Assembly (NCBI GenBank): GCA_033182465.1
Contig: CP137320.1
Coordinates: forward strand, 1,364,001 to 1,428,000
Length of the DNA: 64,000 bases
From: Sanghuangporus weigelae
Taxonomy: Eukaryota > Basidiomycota > Agaricomycetes > Hymenochaetales > Hymenochaetaceae
Direction: 5' to 3'
Shown here piece after piece: positions 10,701 through 21,016 of the stretch. The position numbers were made by a program, and so were the translations under genes. The notes beneath the pieces are model-generated. The model searched no databases and had not been told where the DNA came from. It worked only from the letters and a program-made list of their open reading frames with translations. Position 1 is the stretch's first letter. The number at the start of each line of letters is the position of its first letter.

Positions 10701-11732
10701 ATTAGACAGGCAATGGACCATGAACATCAGAGTGAACCAATTGGAGGAGACCAGAAGCTCTTGTTAGGTTATATAATCCTCAGCTTACTCAGACTATGAG
10801 TTATTCCCTGCCTAAGTTGCAATTTGGACCCTGAACTCATAGGCTGGTAATGCCAACCTAAGTGATTAACCTGGCTAGATAGCTTAGTGGTGAAAGCATC
10901 TGGTATATACTCAGGAGATCCTAGGTTGAATCCCTAGTCTGGCCGGTCACCTGTTTTCAACTCTTAATAGCTCTGTGAGATGCAAGTTTGGAGACATTGG
11001 ACCTGTGCTGCTTGCCAGCAATGCAAGGTTCACAAATAGAATCTGGAGTGCTCTTAGACTTGACAACCATTCTCTTGACTAACTCCTCAGTTATCAATCT
11101 GTTCACATCACCATGATTAAGGTGTGCAAAGCGCCTGTGCCAAAGTGTAGTATCAAGAGGACAGGTGCTGGTAAATGTAGCATAAGCAATGGTAGGGACA
11201 ATATGGCCATTAAGAATTGCTGCATTGTTGAGAGTGATGTTTGCAGTGAACAGAACTGTTCCATGACAATGAAAAAGCATCTTGTCATGATAAATGGTGA
11301 CAACATATGATTTGGAACGAGTCAAATATAGGACTGAGAGGAGATTGTTTCTAAGATCAGGAACATGGAGTACACGCTCAAATTCAAGTAACTGTCCAGG
11401 TTTGCCACCAACTACAGGCTGAAAGCGCACTGTGCCTATGCCAACTGAATAAATAACTTGATTATTGGCCAAACGAATAGGGGTATGATTTGTTGAGTAT
11501 TTGGTGAACCAATGATGATGTAGAGTCATGTGGCAAGTAGCACCTGTGTCAGCAATCCAGTCAGTTCCTGCATCTGGATAAGGGGTGAATGGGGATTGGT
11601 GAAGTCAAGAGCACTTGCATTGCCAGCAAATTCAGCAGATTCAGCAGATTGTTCCTGTTGAGCTATATGGGCCTTCTGGCCCTTCCTGCCCTTCCTTCTC
11701 TTCTCTTCCCTGTTCCTCTTAGCCCTGACATG
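7732..11732 (-). pseudogene. Defective, 5'-truncated pol (and part of gag) of copia B
   Basis: RNase H motifs are visible (FCDADHGG, STTEAEYI), as are the C-terminal DIMTKALSRV, RT (YVDDM) and integrase. Breaks include a 2-bp loss near 7926, a stop within the SIYDLK/TGHQW stretch near 8824, a frameshift near 10,320, the SINE at 10,762, and a missing gag start. Differences from A concentrate near the A/B junction (for example LVHYNYN against LVHCDYS). Confidence 0.9.
10762..10968 (+). mobile_element. tRNA-derived SINE copy 2 (in copia B)
   Basis: Mirror copy of SINE 1. Here the tRNA-like orientation is forward. About 10,871-10,945 can fold as an acceptor stem (GGCTAGA/TCTGGCC), a D arm around GCTTAGTGGTGAAAGC and a T arm CTAGG-TTGAATC-CCTAG. 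A 24-bp tail follows, ending CAACTCTTAAT, with no poly(A). The 5' part (10,762-10,869) is not tRNA-like. Flanking AGCTCT duplications lie at 10,756-10,761 and 10,969-10,974. Confidence 0.8.
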
Positions 11733-11984
11733 TGTTAGAAGTGTGATTCTGACACTATTAGTATTTTGTTGTTTCTTATTCTGTTTATATTGTTTGTTAT
11801 GTCCGCTTTCTTGATCATGTGATGCTTATGTAATCTTCTGTAAAAGCGGCACAGTCCATTGGTGAGTACCCTACATCAAGTGTACTCACCACTGGACTCA
11901 GGTATGTAGTTAGACTGTTAATATACATCAAGTGTACTCACCACTGGACTCAGTGGTCCATTGCTGGACTTGTGTGATCTAACA
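11733..11984 (+). repeat. 5' LTR of copia C
   Basis: A 252-bp LTR from TGTTAGAAGTGTGATTC to GTGTGATCTAACA. The first 140 bp or so differ from the mirrored position in D, while the rest matches. Confidence 0.93.
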
Positions 11985-11995
11985 GGTTATGAGCC
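11985..11995 (+). promoter_or_regulatory. Primer-binding site of copia C, half-tRNA-iMet type
   Basis: GGTTATGAGCC directly follows the LTR, identical to the site in A and D. Confidence 0.7.
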
Positions 11996-14900
11996 TTGAG
12001 CTCTAGCTGTCTGCACTGCCGCATTTTTGAGTTTTTGGGTTTGGAGAGCTGCTGTTGTTGTCAGAGAAGCTTTTGGTGTTCTGGACTGGCCTTTTGGTGT
12101 GTTCCCAGTGTTCCCATCACCTTCTGCACCCTTCTGTGCAGTTTCCACAGTCCCAGAGCCCTCTGCTGCTTTCTTTGGCTGTTATCAGTGCCAAATCTCC
12201 CCAAAACTTCGCCGCTTGATTGCTCCACAACCGTCCAGCCGTGTTCGACGCCCTTTGGCACGTTTACTCGGCCCATATAGGTCTACTGTCCTGCCGAGTT
12301 TCAGCCCGATCCGTCGCAATTTGACGCTGCTGCAGCCCTATCAATTTGGGCTATCTTCGAACTTCTATTGCCTATTCCGGAGGAACCGCTGATCCGTTTC
12401 TCACGAAACTTGGCACGTCTATTTGGCCTATTGCAACGTCCTTTGTCGCGAAGTTTCAGCCAAATCGGTCAAGAACTCGCCGACTTATTGCAGGTTCTCT
12501 GTTTTGAACCTCATTTTGCCAATTTCCGATTTTCTCGGCATCCGTTGATCCGATCCAGACGCCCTTTGGTGTGCATACGGCTCCCATACCTCTGCACCCT
12601 TCCACCAAGTTTCAGCTTAATCGGCTGCGGTTTAACTGCGCTGCTGGCTGTTCTTGTTCTGTCGGAAATCGTTGATTGCCGCCGATCTGCCGATCCGATC
12701 CGCGTGATCTTTACACCGTTCGACTCGGCTCGTCGTCCTCTATCTGCGTGCCAATTTGCGCACCAATCCGCCTATCCGTTCCCTCTCTGCGCTGCATTTT
12801 GTGTCTGGCAGCTCTGGTGTTAATTGGTGTGTGGCTCCATCACTGTTGTTGGATCAGCCTAGCCTACAGACTGTGAAGCTTGCCTGCCTGGCCTTAGTTC
12901 ACTGGTTGTAGTCGCTCTTTGAGTGTCTACTTAAGCCTAAAGCCTCTCTCAGTTAGCGGTGCCTGCAGGGTCTTAGCAGACCAACAGACCAGCACTGTCT
13001 TGCGGCAAATCTGTGTATACTTCAGTGACTGTAGAAGACTGCACTGGTTGGCATTGATCTGTCACCTCCAGACATAAATTTGTTAGCGCTCTCTCCCTCA
13101 TTACTCCCTCACTGCTTATTTCTTCTGAGCATCACTTGTCCACTCTCATCCACACCTCATTCCAACAATCATGTCTGATCCTGTCACCTCTGAGACGCTA
13201 TCCACCATCACCAAGCTCAATGACAGCAATTACTCTGTCTGGAAGCATGATATGCGTGCTACACTTCAAGTCAAGAAGTTGTGGCGCTTGACCTCTGGTC
13301 AGGAAGCTAAGCCTAGTGCTCCAGATGATGCTGTTCAGCTCTGGGAAGAGAAGGCTGAGCAAGCTGCCGGCCTGATCTATCAGAGAATTGAGCATAGCAT
13401 GTAGGTCATGGTGCAGGACTACATGGATGATCCAGTCAAGATGTGGACTGAGCTTCAGAAGATCAATGAGCAGGACAACCCAGCTGCGCGCTTTAATGCT
13501 TATGATGAGTTCTTCAACATCACCAAGAAGGAAGATGAGTCCCTCACCAACCTGGTGAGCAGGGTTGAGCTGGCATTGCACAAGATCAGAAGCACTCGTT
13601 CTACCACCCTCAAGCTTGAGGAGTTTGAGAATGAGCTTGCATGTGCATGCCTGATACGTGCTCTTCCTGAGGACTATGCCTCCTTTCGCTCTGCAGTGCT
13701 CCTTATGAAGGAATTCAAGTGGAATAACCTCAAGGAAGCATTTGCTCAAGAGCAGCAGAACTGTCAAGAGCGTGTCCAGCTTCAGCCCCAGGCCATGTTC
13801 ACATCCACCAGTAGTGCTGCTAAGCCTATCTCCTCTCAAAATGTCACTTGCACATTCTGTGACATTCCTAAGCACACTGAGGAGAACTGCCATATGAAGC
13901 AGGCAGCCTCTAAGGATGCACATGCCAGGGCTAAGAGAAACAGGGAAGAGAAGAGGAGGAGAGGCTGGAAGGGCCAGAAGGCCCATATTGCTCAAGATGA
14001 ATCTGCTGAATCTGCTGAATTTGCTAGCAATGCAAGTGCTCTTGACTTCACCAATCCCCATTCACCTCTTATCCCAGATGCAGGAACTGACTGGATTGCT
14101 GACACAGGTGCCACTTGCCACATGACTCCACATCGTCATTGGTTCACCAAATACTCAACAAATCACACCCCAATTCGTTTAGCCAACAACTAAGTTATTT
14201 ATTCAGTTGGCATTGGCACAGTGTGCTTTCAGCCTGTAGTTGGTGGCAAACCTGGACAGTTACTTGAATTTGAGCGTGTATTACATGTTCCTGATCTTAG
14301 AAACAATCTCCTCTCAGTCCTGTATTTGACTCGCTCCAAATCATATGTTGTCACCATTCATCATAACAAAATGCTTTTCCATCGTCATGGATCAGTCCTG
14401 TTCACTGTAAACATCACTCCCAATAATGCAGCAAGTCTCAATGGCCACATTGTCCCCACTATTGCTTATGCTGCATTTACAAGCACCTGTCCACTTGACA
14501 CTACACTTTGGCACAGGCGCTTTGCACACCTTAATCATGGTGATGTGAACAGGTTGATGACTGAGGAGTTGGTCAAGGGAATGGTTATCAAGTCCAAGAG
14601 CACTCCAGATCCTATCTGTGAACCTTGCATTGCTGGCAAGCAGCACAGGTCTAATGTCTCCAAACTTGCATCTCACAGAGCTTCTGATCTCCTTCAATTG
14701 GTCCACTCTGACGTTCATGGTCCATTGCCTGTCCAGTCTAGACATGGCTTCAAGTATTGGATCACCTTCATTGATGATTACAGTCGCTACTGGGCTGTTC
14801 TCCCTTTGAAGAAGAAGAGTGATGCATTTGCTGCCTTCAAATAATTTAAGGCCTATGCAGAGAATCAATTGGGAGTGAAGATTAAGGCCACTCGTGATGA

Positions 14901-17900
14901 TAAAGGTGGAGAGTATGTGTCTAAGGAATGGGACCAGTTCTGCATCACTACAGGCATCCACAGGCAGCACACTATTAGAGATGAACCTCATCAGAATGGT
15001 GTTGCAGAGCGTGCCAACAGGACACTTGCAGAGGGCATCACTACTATGCTTAATGAAGTGCATTTGCCCTCTACCTTCTGGTGGGATGCAGTTGCAGCAT
15101 TTGTGCATGTGCACAACCGCTCTCCCACCTCTGCTGTGTCTGCTAGTACACCCTATGAGCTCTGGTATCAGTCAAAGCCAGATGTCTCTCACCTGCATGT
15201 ATTTGGGTGCACCTCCTATGTGCTTGTGAAGAAAGATCAACACAAGCAGCTGCAGTCCCACACATAGAAATGTGTGTTCCTAGGCTACCCCTCCAATTAT
15301 AAAGGCTGGCTGTTCTGGAATCCTCTTACCAGGAAGGAAGTTATCAGTGACTCTGCTCAGTTTGATGAGAGAGTGTTCCCTGGTACATCCAGAAACCCAG
15401 TTGACCTGAGGGTGAATATGCCTGCACAGACAGAAGACCTGCCAGAACAGAGGGGAGTAGAGGATGCTATTGATGTTCTGCCAGCTCCTCCTCCTCCACC
15501 TGCTCCTGGACATCCAGCAGATCCTCCTATGCCTACACCTACACCTACACCTAGTCCTCCACCCAATCCATCACCTAGTCCTCCACTACATGGTCCTTTA
15601 CATCATCCTCCTTCACCACCAGCTACTCATCCTTCAAAGCGTGAACATACTACTTCACCTCTGCCATCTGAGCAGGCCTCAAAGAAACAAAGGCCTCCTT
15701 CTCCCTGGTGGCCAGATCCAATGTGGAGGCCTATTAGACGTCATACCACTGGCTGGTGGGATGTGGATTATGTTGGAAAGCGCCTTCCCAGACGTGTGCC
15801 AGGCTCTCCTATTCCACTACAGCGCTTCAACTTTAACTCAGCAGAGCCAACTGCATCTGACACTGCACCTGACACTGCTTCTGAAACTGACTCTGCAGCA
15901 CAGCCAGATGTTGTAGAGCAGCTAGAGCAGGATGTTGAGATGGACAGTGATTCACCTGATGAACTGGACATCATGTCAGAAGAGGAGTTGCAAGCTGAAG
16001 CACTAATGTTTGCTGGCCTGATGGATTTTGGTGCTAATGCAGGACTGGAGGACATCTATCTGTCTTATGAGAATGCTCTGGAATATGCACTTCAGACATC
16101 TCATTGCGCTGAGCATATGTTCTCTGCACAAGGTGTGCAACACATCAGTCCTGAACCCTATCAGTAGAAGGACATCAAAGGACGCCCTGATGCAGACCTC
16201 TGGGAGAAGGCAGCCATGGAGGAATTTATCAGTCTGATTGAGAATGGCACATTTGAGCCAGTCAGACTGCCTCCTGGCAGAAAGCCCATTGGATGCAGAT
16301 GGGTGTTCAAGCTCAAGCGCAAGGCAGATGGATCTGTGGACAGGTACAAGGCAAGGCTGGTAGCCAAGGGATTCTTACAGCAACCAGGACTTGAATTCTC
16401 TCAGGTGTTTGCTCCTACAGCTAAATGGGCTGCACTTAGAGCTATTCTGGCATTGGCTGCATTTGAGGACCTTGAGCTGTACAGTGTTGACATCTCTACT
16501 GCTTTCCTCAATGGTGAGATGGAGCATGATGTCTACATAAACCAGCCTGAAGGATTTGAGGACTACTTTGGCCCTGGATTTGTTCTCAAGCTGATCAAGT
16601 CAATTTATGGCCTTAAGCAGGCTGGCCACCAATGGCACAAGAAGCTTGATTCAGTGATGAAGAGCATGGGCTTCAAGTTAGTGCACTGTAATTACAGCAT
16701 TTGGGTGTACAGCAGGGATGAAGTGCGCATCATTATTCCAGTCTATGTTGATGACATGACTATTGCTGCAAAGTCCAAGCAGCAGTATGAATCTGTCAGA
16801 GATGAGCTGGCCAAGCACTTCAAACTGCATGAACTGGGCCCAACCTCATTCCTACTAGGAGTTCACATTGAGAGAGACCGCTCTAAGCACTCTATCAGTC
16901 TGTCACAGAGACAGTACATTATTGATGTGCTAGAGCGCTTCAGCATGAGCAACTGTGGCACTGTTACTACTCCTCTCCCTGAGCAGAAGCTCAGCAAGAA
17001 CATGGCTCCCAAGACCCCTGCAGAGACTGAATACATGAAGCAAGTGCCCTACAAGCAATTGGTTGGTGCACTCATGTATCTGGCTATAGCTACAAGGCCA
17101 GACATTGCATATGCAGTTGGTGTCTTAGGACGCTTTAGTTCTAATCCTGGTCCAACTCATTGGAAGGCAGCAAAGCATTTATGTCGCTATCTGCAGGGCA
17201 CCAAGGATTTCAGGCTAACCTATGCACCTGATTCTAAGTCCTCTGAGCTGTTCACTACCTTCTGTGATGCTGACCATGGAGGAAATGAGGATAACAGGCG
17301 CTCCACAAGTGGGATGGTTGTCAAGATGAGAACTGGTGCTATCAGCTGGGCTAGCAAGCTACAGCCCTTTGTGACTCTGTCCACCACTGAAGCAGAATAC
17401 ATTGCTGCTGTTGTAGTGCGCCGCACTTGCCTGTACCGGTACGTCGGTACAGGCTCCTCAGTACTCCGTACAGTATACCATCGTGCGGCGACCGCTACAC
17501 CTCCGCTGCTCCTTAAGACCTTCCAAACCGCCGCTCCTTGATTCGTGGCTCAACCAATACGTCCGCCGCCTCCCGTCCTTCGAAGACTTCCCAAACCGAG
17601 TATGCTTGGCCAGCCGCACTTTCTGATACGCGGGCGCCTGGAACGTTGCAGCGGATGTATCGGCTACGACGGCGGAAGGATATCGAACCGTATAGCCGAT
17701 GGAATATTCGTCGGCTCCTGTTGATTGACTTATCCGACGTCGGGTAGTGGTTTTACAAGGTCCCAGGTACCACGTTTCATGTTCATACTATGCTGCTTTG
17801 TGCGCCGAGTCCGATTGTCGGACGCGGCGGCCACTCGCATATTCCCCTTTTAGTATTATTGCCTCCCCTAACGTTTCATATTCGTGTGGTGCGACCACTT

Positions 17901-18103
17901 AGCGATCCAAGCGCGCCCGATGATGTGATGCGCCGCGCCAATCAGCGCGCGCCCGATGATGTGATGCGCCGCGCCAATCAGCGCGCGCCCGTGTCTTGGC
18001 AGCTTCGCGGCGCGCCCCGATCTTCAGGTCTGCACCGATTGCGCGCCTGTGATGCGCCGTCACTGTCGCCGCCTCTGTGACGCTCTTCCCCAGCATTCCC
18101 CAG

Positions 18104-18111
18104 TATATATA
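18104..18111 (+). promoter_or_regulatory. TATA-like box inside element Y
   Basis: TATATATA lies about 690 bp into Y, with a transcript-like AT/CT-rich stretch downstream. The X element has a similar AGTATATATAGAGC. This supports an LTR-type promoter. No experimental support is possible from sequence. Confidence 0.4.
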
Positions 18112-18308
18112 GACCTCATGTATGTAGTGTTCAGAAGCAGTAGTTCAGAATAGATCTCAGTGCACTCCTCTTGTCTCTGTTAGCCCGTTTTGCTCTCTAT
18201 CGCCTTCGCCGAAGACCATGTGCCGACACAAGACGCCGCCCCCGTTTAAGGGAATAACAGGGGCACGTGCTCACTCACCACTGCGCAAGTGATCGGCAGA
18301 GCTATCCC

Positions 18309-18490
18309 CCGTCCTGGGAATTGGCAGCCCCATCGCCCTCTTGACAATCGGCGACATCGCCGCTCTCCTGGGAATCGGCAGCGCCATCGCCCCCTTAACA
18401 ATCGGCGACACTGTCACTCTCCTGGTAATCGGCGACACCGTCGCTCTCCTGGTAATCGGCGGCACCGTCGCTCTACTAGTAATCGCCGCC
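18309..18490 (+). repeat. Minisatellite of about 30-bp units inside Y
   Basis: Imperfect units of the form CTCCTGGTAATCGGCGACAC are repeated about six times. The array is mirrored at 20,536-20,717 in arm D. Confidence 0.7.
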
Positions 18491-19151
18491 GCTCGCAGGA
18501 CTCGACAGTGCCGTCGCTCTACTACTTATTCGCGACGCCGACATCTTGACTCGTCGGCGGCTCTGTCTCGTACATTATCGGCGGCGCCCCCTCTATACGC
18601 GGATCATACCATAGCCCTTACGATTGAGCTCTCCCCACGACTGAGCGCGCATCCCGATCGGCAGCAGTGCTTCCGGGTCAAATTGTCCGCCACGGCACCG
18701 AGCTGTCCAGGAGGTTTAGCCACGAGTTGGATCCCTTCTTACCTCTCCGATCTTTGACACCACCGACGCCTCCCTGTGGTCGAACGCCGTCACCTTCGCC
18801 GCTGCTTAAGAGGGTCTGATAGTCTACACTGTCAGTGCAGGACAAGAGATTATGTGGCTTAGAAATCTGTTTACAGAGTTTGGCTACAAGTTTGATGCAC
18901 CTTCTTCCCTGTACATTGATAACCAGTCTGCTCTGTCTGTGGCAAACAATCCTGAGCATCATGGACGCATGAAACACCTAGATCTGCGCTTCTACTGGTT
19001 GAGAGATGTTGTAGAGGCTGGTCATATCAATGTGCATTACTTGCCTACTCAGACCATGCCAGCTGACATCATGACCAAAGCACTAAGCAGAGTGAAGGTG
19101 CAGGAGATGTGTAGGATGCTGGGATTATGTTGAAGGAAGAAGTGTCAGATC

Positions 19152-19160
19152 AGGGGGGAG
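19152..19160 (+). other. Polypurine tract of copia C
   Basis: AGGGGGGAG directly precedes the 3' LTR. The same tract is next to the LTRs of E, B and D in inverted form. It is the expected primer for plus-strand DNA synthesis. Confidence 0.75.
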
Positions 19161-19414
19161 TGTTAGAAGTGTGATTCTGACACTGTTAGTATTTTGTTGT
19201 TTCTTATTCTGTTTATATTGTTTGTTATGTCCGCTTTCTTGATCATGTGATGCTTATGTAATCTTCTGTAAAAGCGGCACAGTCCATTGGTGAGTACCCT
19301 ACATCAAGTGTACTCACCACTGGACTCAGGTATGTAGTTAGACTGTTAATATATACATCAAGTGTACTCACCACTGGACTCAGTGGTCCATTGCTGGACT
19401 TGTGTGATCTAACA
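19161..19414 (+). repeat. 3' LTR of copia C
   Basis: A 254-bp LTR, mirrored base for base as far as checked by the D LTR at 19,612-19,865. It shares with it the extra TA in AATATATACATC. Confidence 0.93.
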
Positions 19415-19611
19415 GCTGAATGTGCTCTTGACAATTCTGCTGCTCTTGGGCAAATGCTTCCTTGAGGTTATCCCACTTGAATTCCTTCATAAGGAGCACT
19501 GCAGAGCGGAAGGAGGCATAGTCCTCAGAAAGAGAACAAATCAGGCATGTACATGCAAGCTCATTCTCAAACTCCTCAAGTTTGAGAGTGCTAGAACGAG
19601 TGCTTCTAATC
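19415..19611 (-). pseudogene. 197-bp copia gag fragment between C and D
   Basis: This is a minus-orientation piece of gag equivalent to 4019-4215 of element A (coding around LEEFENELACTCLI and LKEAFAQEQQNCQEH). It is the spacer of the C/D palindrome and probably part of element B. The 140 bp equivalent to A 4216-4355 are absent from both sides. Confidence 0.85.
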
Positions 19612-19865
19612 TGTTAGATCACACAAGTCCAGCAATGGACCACTGAGTCCAGTGGTGAGTACACTTGATGTATATATTAACAGTCTAACTACATACCTGA
19701 GTCCAGTGGTGAGTACACTTGATGTAGGGTACTCACCAATGGACTGTGCCGCTTTTACAGAAGATTACATAAGCATCACATGATCAAGAAAGCGGACATA
19801 ACAAACAATATAAACAGAATAAGAAACAACAAAATACTAACAGTGTCAGAATCACACTTCTAACA
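19612..19865 (-). repeat. 3' LTR of copia D
   Basis: A 254-bp LTR in minus orientation, the mirror of 19,161-19,414. Confidence 0.93.
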
Positions 19866-21016
19866 CTCCCCCCTGATCTGACACTTCTTCCTTCAACATA
19901 ATCCCAGCATCCTACACATCTCCTGCACCTTCACTCTGCTTAGTGCTTTGGTCATGATGTCAGCTGGCATGGTCTGAGTAGGCAAGTAATGCACATTGAT
20001 ATGACCAGCCTCTACAACATCTCTCAACCAGTAGAAGCGCAGATCTAGGTGTTTCATGCGTCCATGATGCTCAGGATTGTTTGCCACAGACAGAGCAGAC
20101 TGGTTATCAATGTACAGGGAAGAAGGTGCATCAAACTTGTAGCCAAACTCTGTAAACAGATTTCTAAGCCACATAATCTCTTGTCCTGCACTGACAGTGT
20201 AGACTATCAGACCCTCTTAAGCAGCGGCGAAGGTGACGGCGTTCGACCACAGGGAGGCGTCGGTGGTGTCAAAGATCGGAGAGGTAAGAAGGGATCCAAC
20301 TCGTGGCTAAACCTCCTGGACAGCTCGGTGCCGTGGCGGACAATTTGACCCGGAAGCACTGCTGCCGATCGGGATGCGCGCTCAGTCGTGGGGAGAGCTC
20401 AATCGTAAGGGCTATGGTATGATCCGCGTATAGAGGGGGCGCCGCCGATAATGTACGAGACAGAGCCGCCGACGAGTCAAGATGTCGGCGTCGCGAATAA
20501 GTAGTAGAGCGACGGCACTGTCGAGTCCTGCGAGCGGCGGCGATTACTAGTAGAGCGACGGTGCCGCCGATTACCAGGAGAGCGACGGTGTCGCCGATTA
20601 CCAGGAGAGTGACAGTGTCGCCGATTGTTAAGGGGGCGATGGCGCTGCCGATTCCCAGGAGAGCGGCGATGTCGCCGATTGTCAAGAGGGCGATGGGGCT
20701 GCCAATTCCCAGGACGGGGGATAGCTCTGCCGATCACTTGCGCAGTGGTGAGTGAGCACGTGCCCCTGTTATTCCCTTAAACGGGGGCGGCGTCTTGTGT
20801 CGGCACATGGTCTTCGGCGAAGGCGATAGAGAGCAAAACGGGCTAACAGAGACAAGAGGAGTGCACTGAGATCTATTCTGAACTACTGCTTCTGAACACT
20901 ACATACATGAGGTCTATATATACTGGGGAATGCTGGGGAAGAGCGTCACAGAGGCGGCGACAGTGACGGCGCATCACAGGCGCGCAATCGGTGCGGACCC
21001 GAAGATCGGGGCACGC

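Larger units (their letters stand above)
7455..11732 (-). mobile_element. Ty1/copia retrotransposon B, inverted partner of A
   Basis: The 3' LTR is at 7455-7696, with RNase H, RT, integrase and protease running leftward on the minus strand. The element stops inside gag at 11,732, where the LTR of C begins. It shares with A the same SINE, the same 1-bp loss before the protease and the same integrase damage. The two are therefore copies of one defective element, not independent insertions. A further gag piece of the same orientation lies at 19,415-19,611. Confidence 0.9.
17412..18828 (+). mobile_element. Y: 1417-bp LTR-like insertion in RNase H of copia C
   Basis: The element starts TGTAGTGCGCC, ends AGTCTACA, and is flanked by a 4-bp duplication CTGT (17,408-17,411 and 18,829-18,832). 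The empty site GCTGCTGTCAGTGC is seen in B. It is GC-rich, unlike the copia host. It carries a TATA-like box (TATATATA at 18,104-18,111), a duplicated segment of about 35 bp near 17,905-17,990 and a tandem repeat at 18,309-18,490. It encodes nothing recognisable. TG...CA ends, a TATA box and a 4-bp duplication fit a solo LTR, or a coding-less element, of an LTR retrotransposon. The parent family is unknown. Confidence 0.75.
13171..19133 (+). pseudogene. gag-pol of copia C: one frame with five nonsense codons and one insertion
   Basis: The polyprotein runs gag (MSDPVTSETL; CTFCDIPKHTEENC knuckle), protease DTGATCHMT, pre-integrase zinc motif, integrase (HSD, DDKGGEY, NGVAERANRT), a Pro-rich linker, RT (DISTAFLNG, YVDDM) and RNase H (FCDADHGG, TTEAEYIAA, ending MLGLC). 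The defects I find are stops at 13,402 (TAG), 14,191 (TAA), 14,842 (TAA), 15,265 (TAG) and 16,165 (TAG), plus element Y. By comparison with A, each stop is a C-to-T change, or G-to-A on the coding strand: four CAG/CAA and one TGG codon. I saw no frameshift. Confidence 0.93.
11733..19414 (+). mobile_element. Ty1/copia retrotransposon C, full length with insertion Y
   Basis: The most complete copy: 5' LTR 11,733-11,984, leader, gag-pol 13,171-19,133, polypurine tract 19,152-19,160, and 3' LTR 19,161-19,414. The two LTRs differ by about one substitution and a 2-bp indel, so the insertion is fairly young. Element Y (17,412-18,828) interrupts RNase H. The flanks are copia gag of B orientation on both sides, but no 5-bp target duplication is visible and about 140 bp of gag are missing between them. 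C is the left arm of the C/D palindrome. Confidence 0.93.

Noticed and set aside
10871-10945. Functional tRNA gene
   Set aside because: The tRNA-like fold lies inside a dispersed SINE. The loop before the anticodon lacks the usual T, and the T loop is TTGAATC rather than TTCGAAT, so it is a retroposon head rather than a working tRNA.
13198-14061. 287-residue frame on the strand opposite copia C gag, repeated in D
   Set aside because: It is an antisense shadow of the gag coding sequence, with no independent conservation. The similar 164-residue frame opposite A gag is the same effect.
18309-18490. CRISPR-like array in Y
   Set aside because: The repeats are imperfect and contiguous with no unique spacers, and the genome is eukaryotic, so this is a minisatellite.
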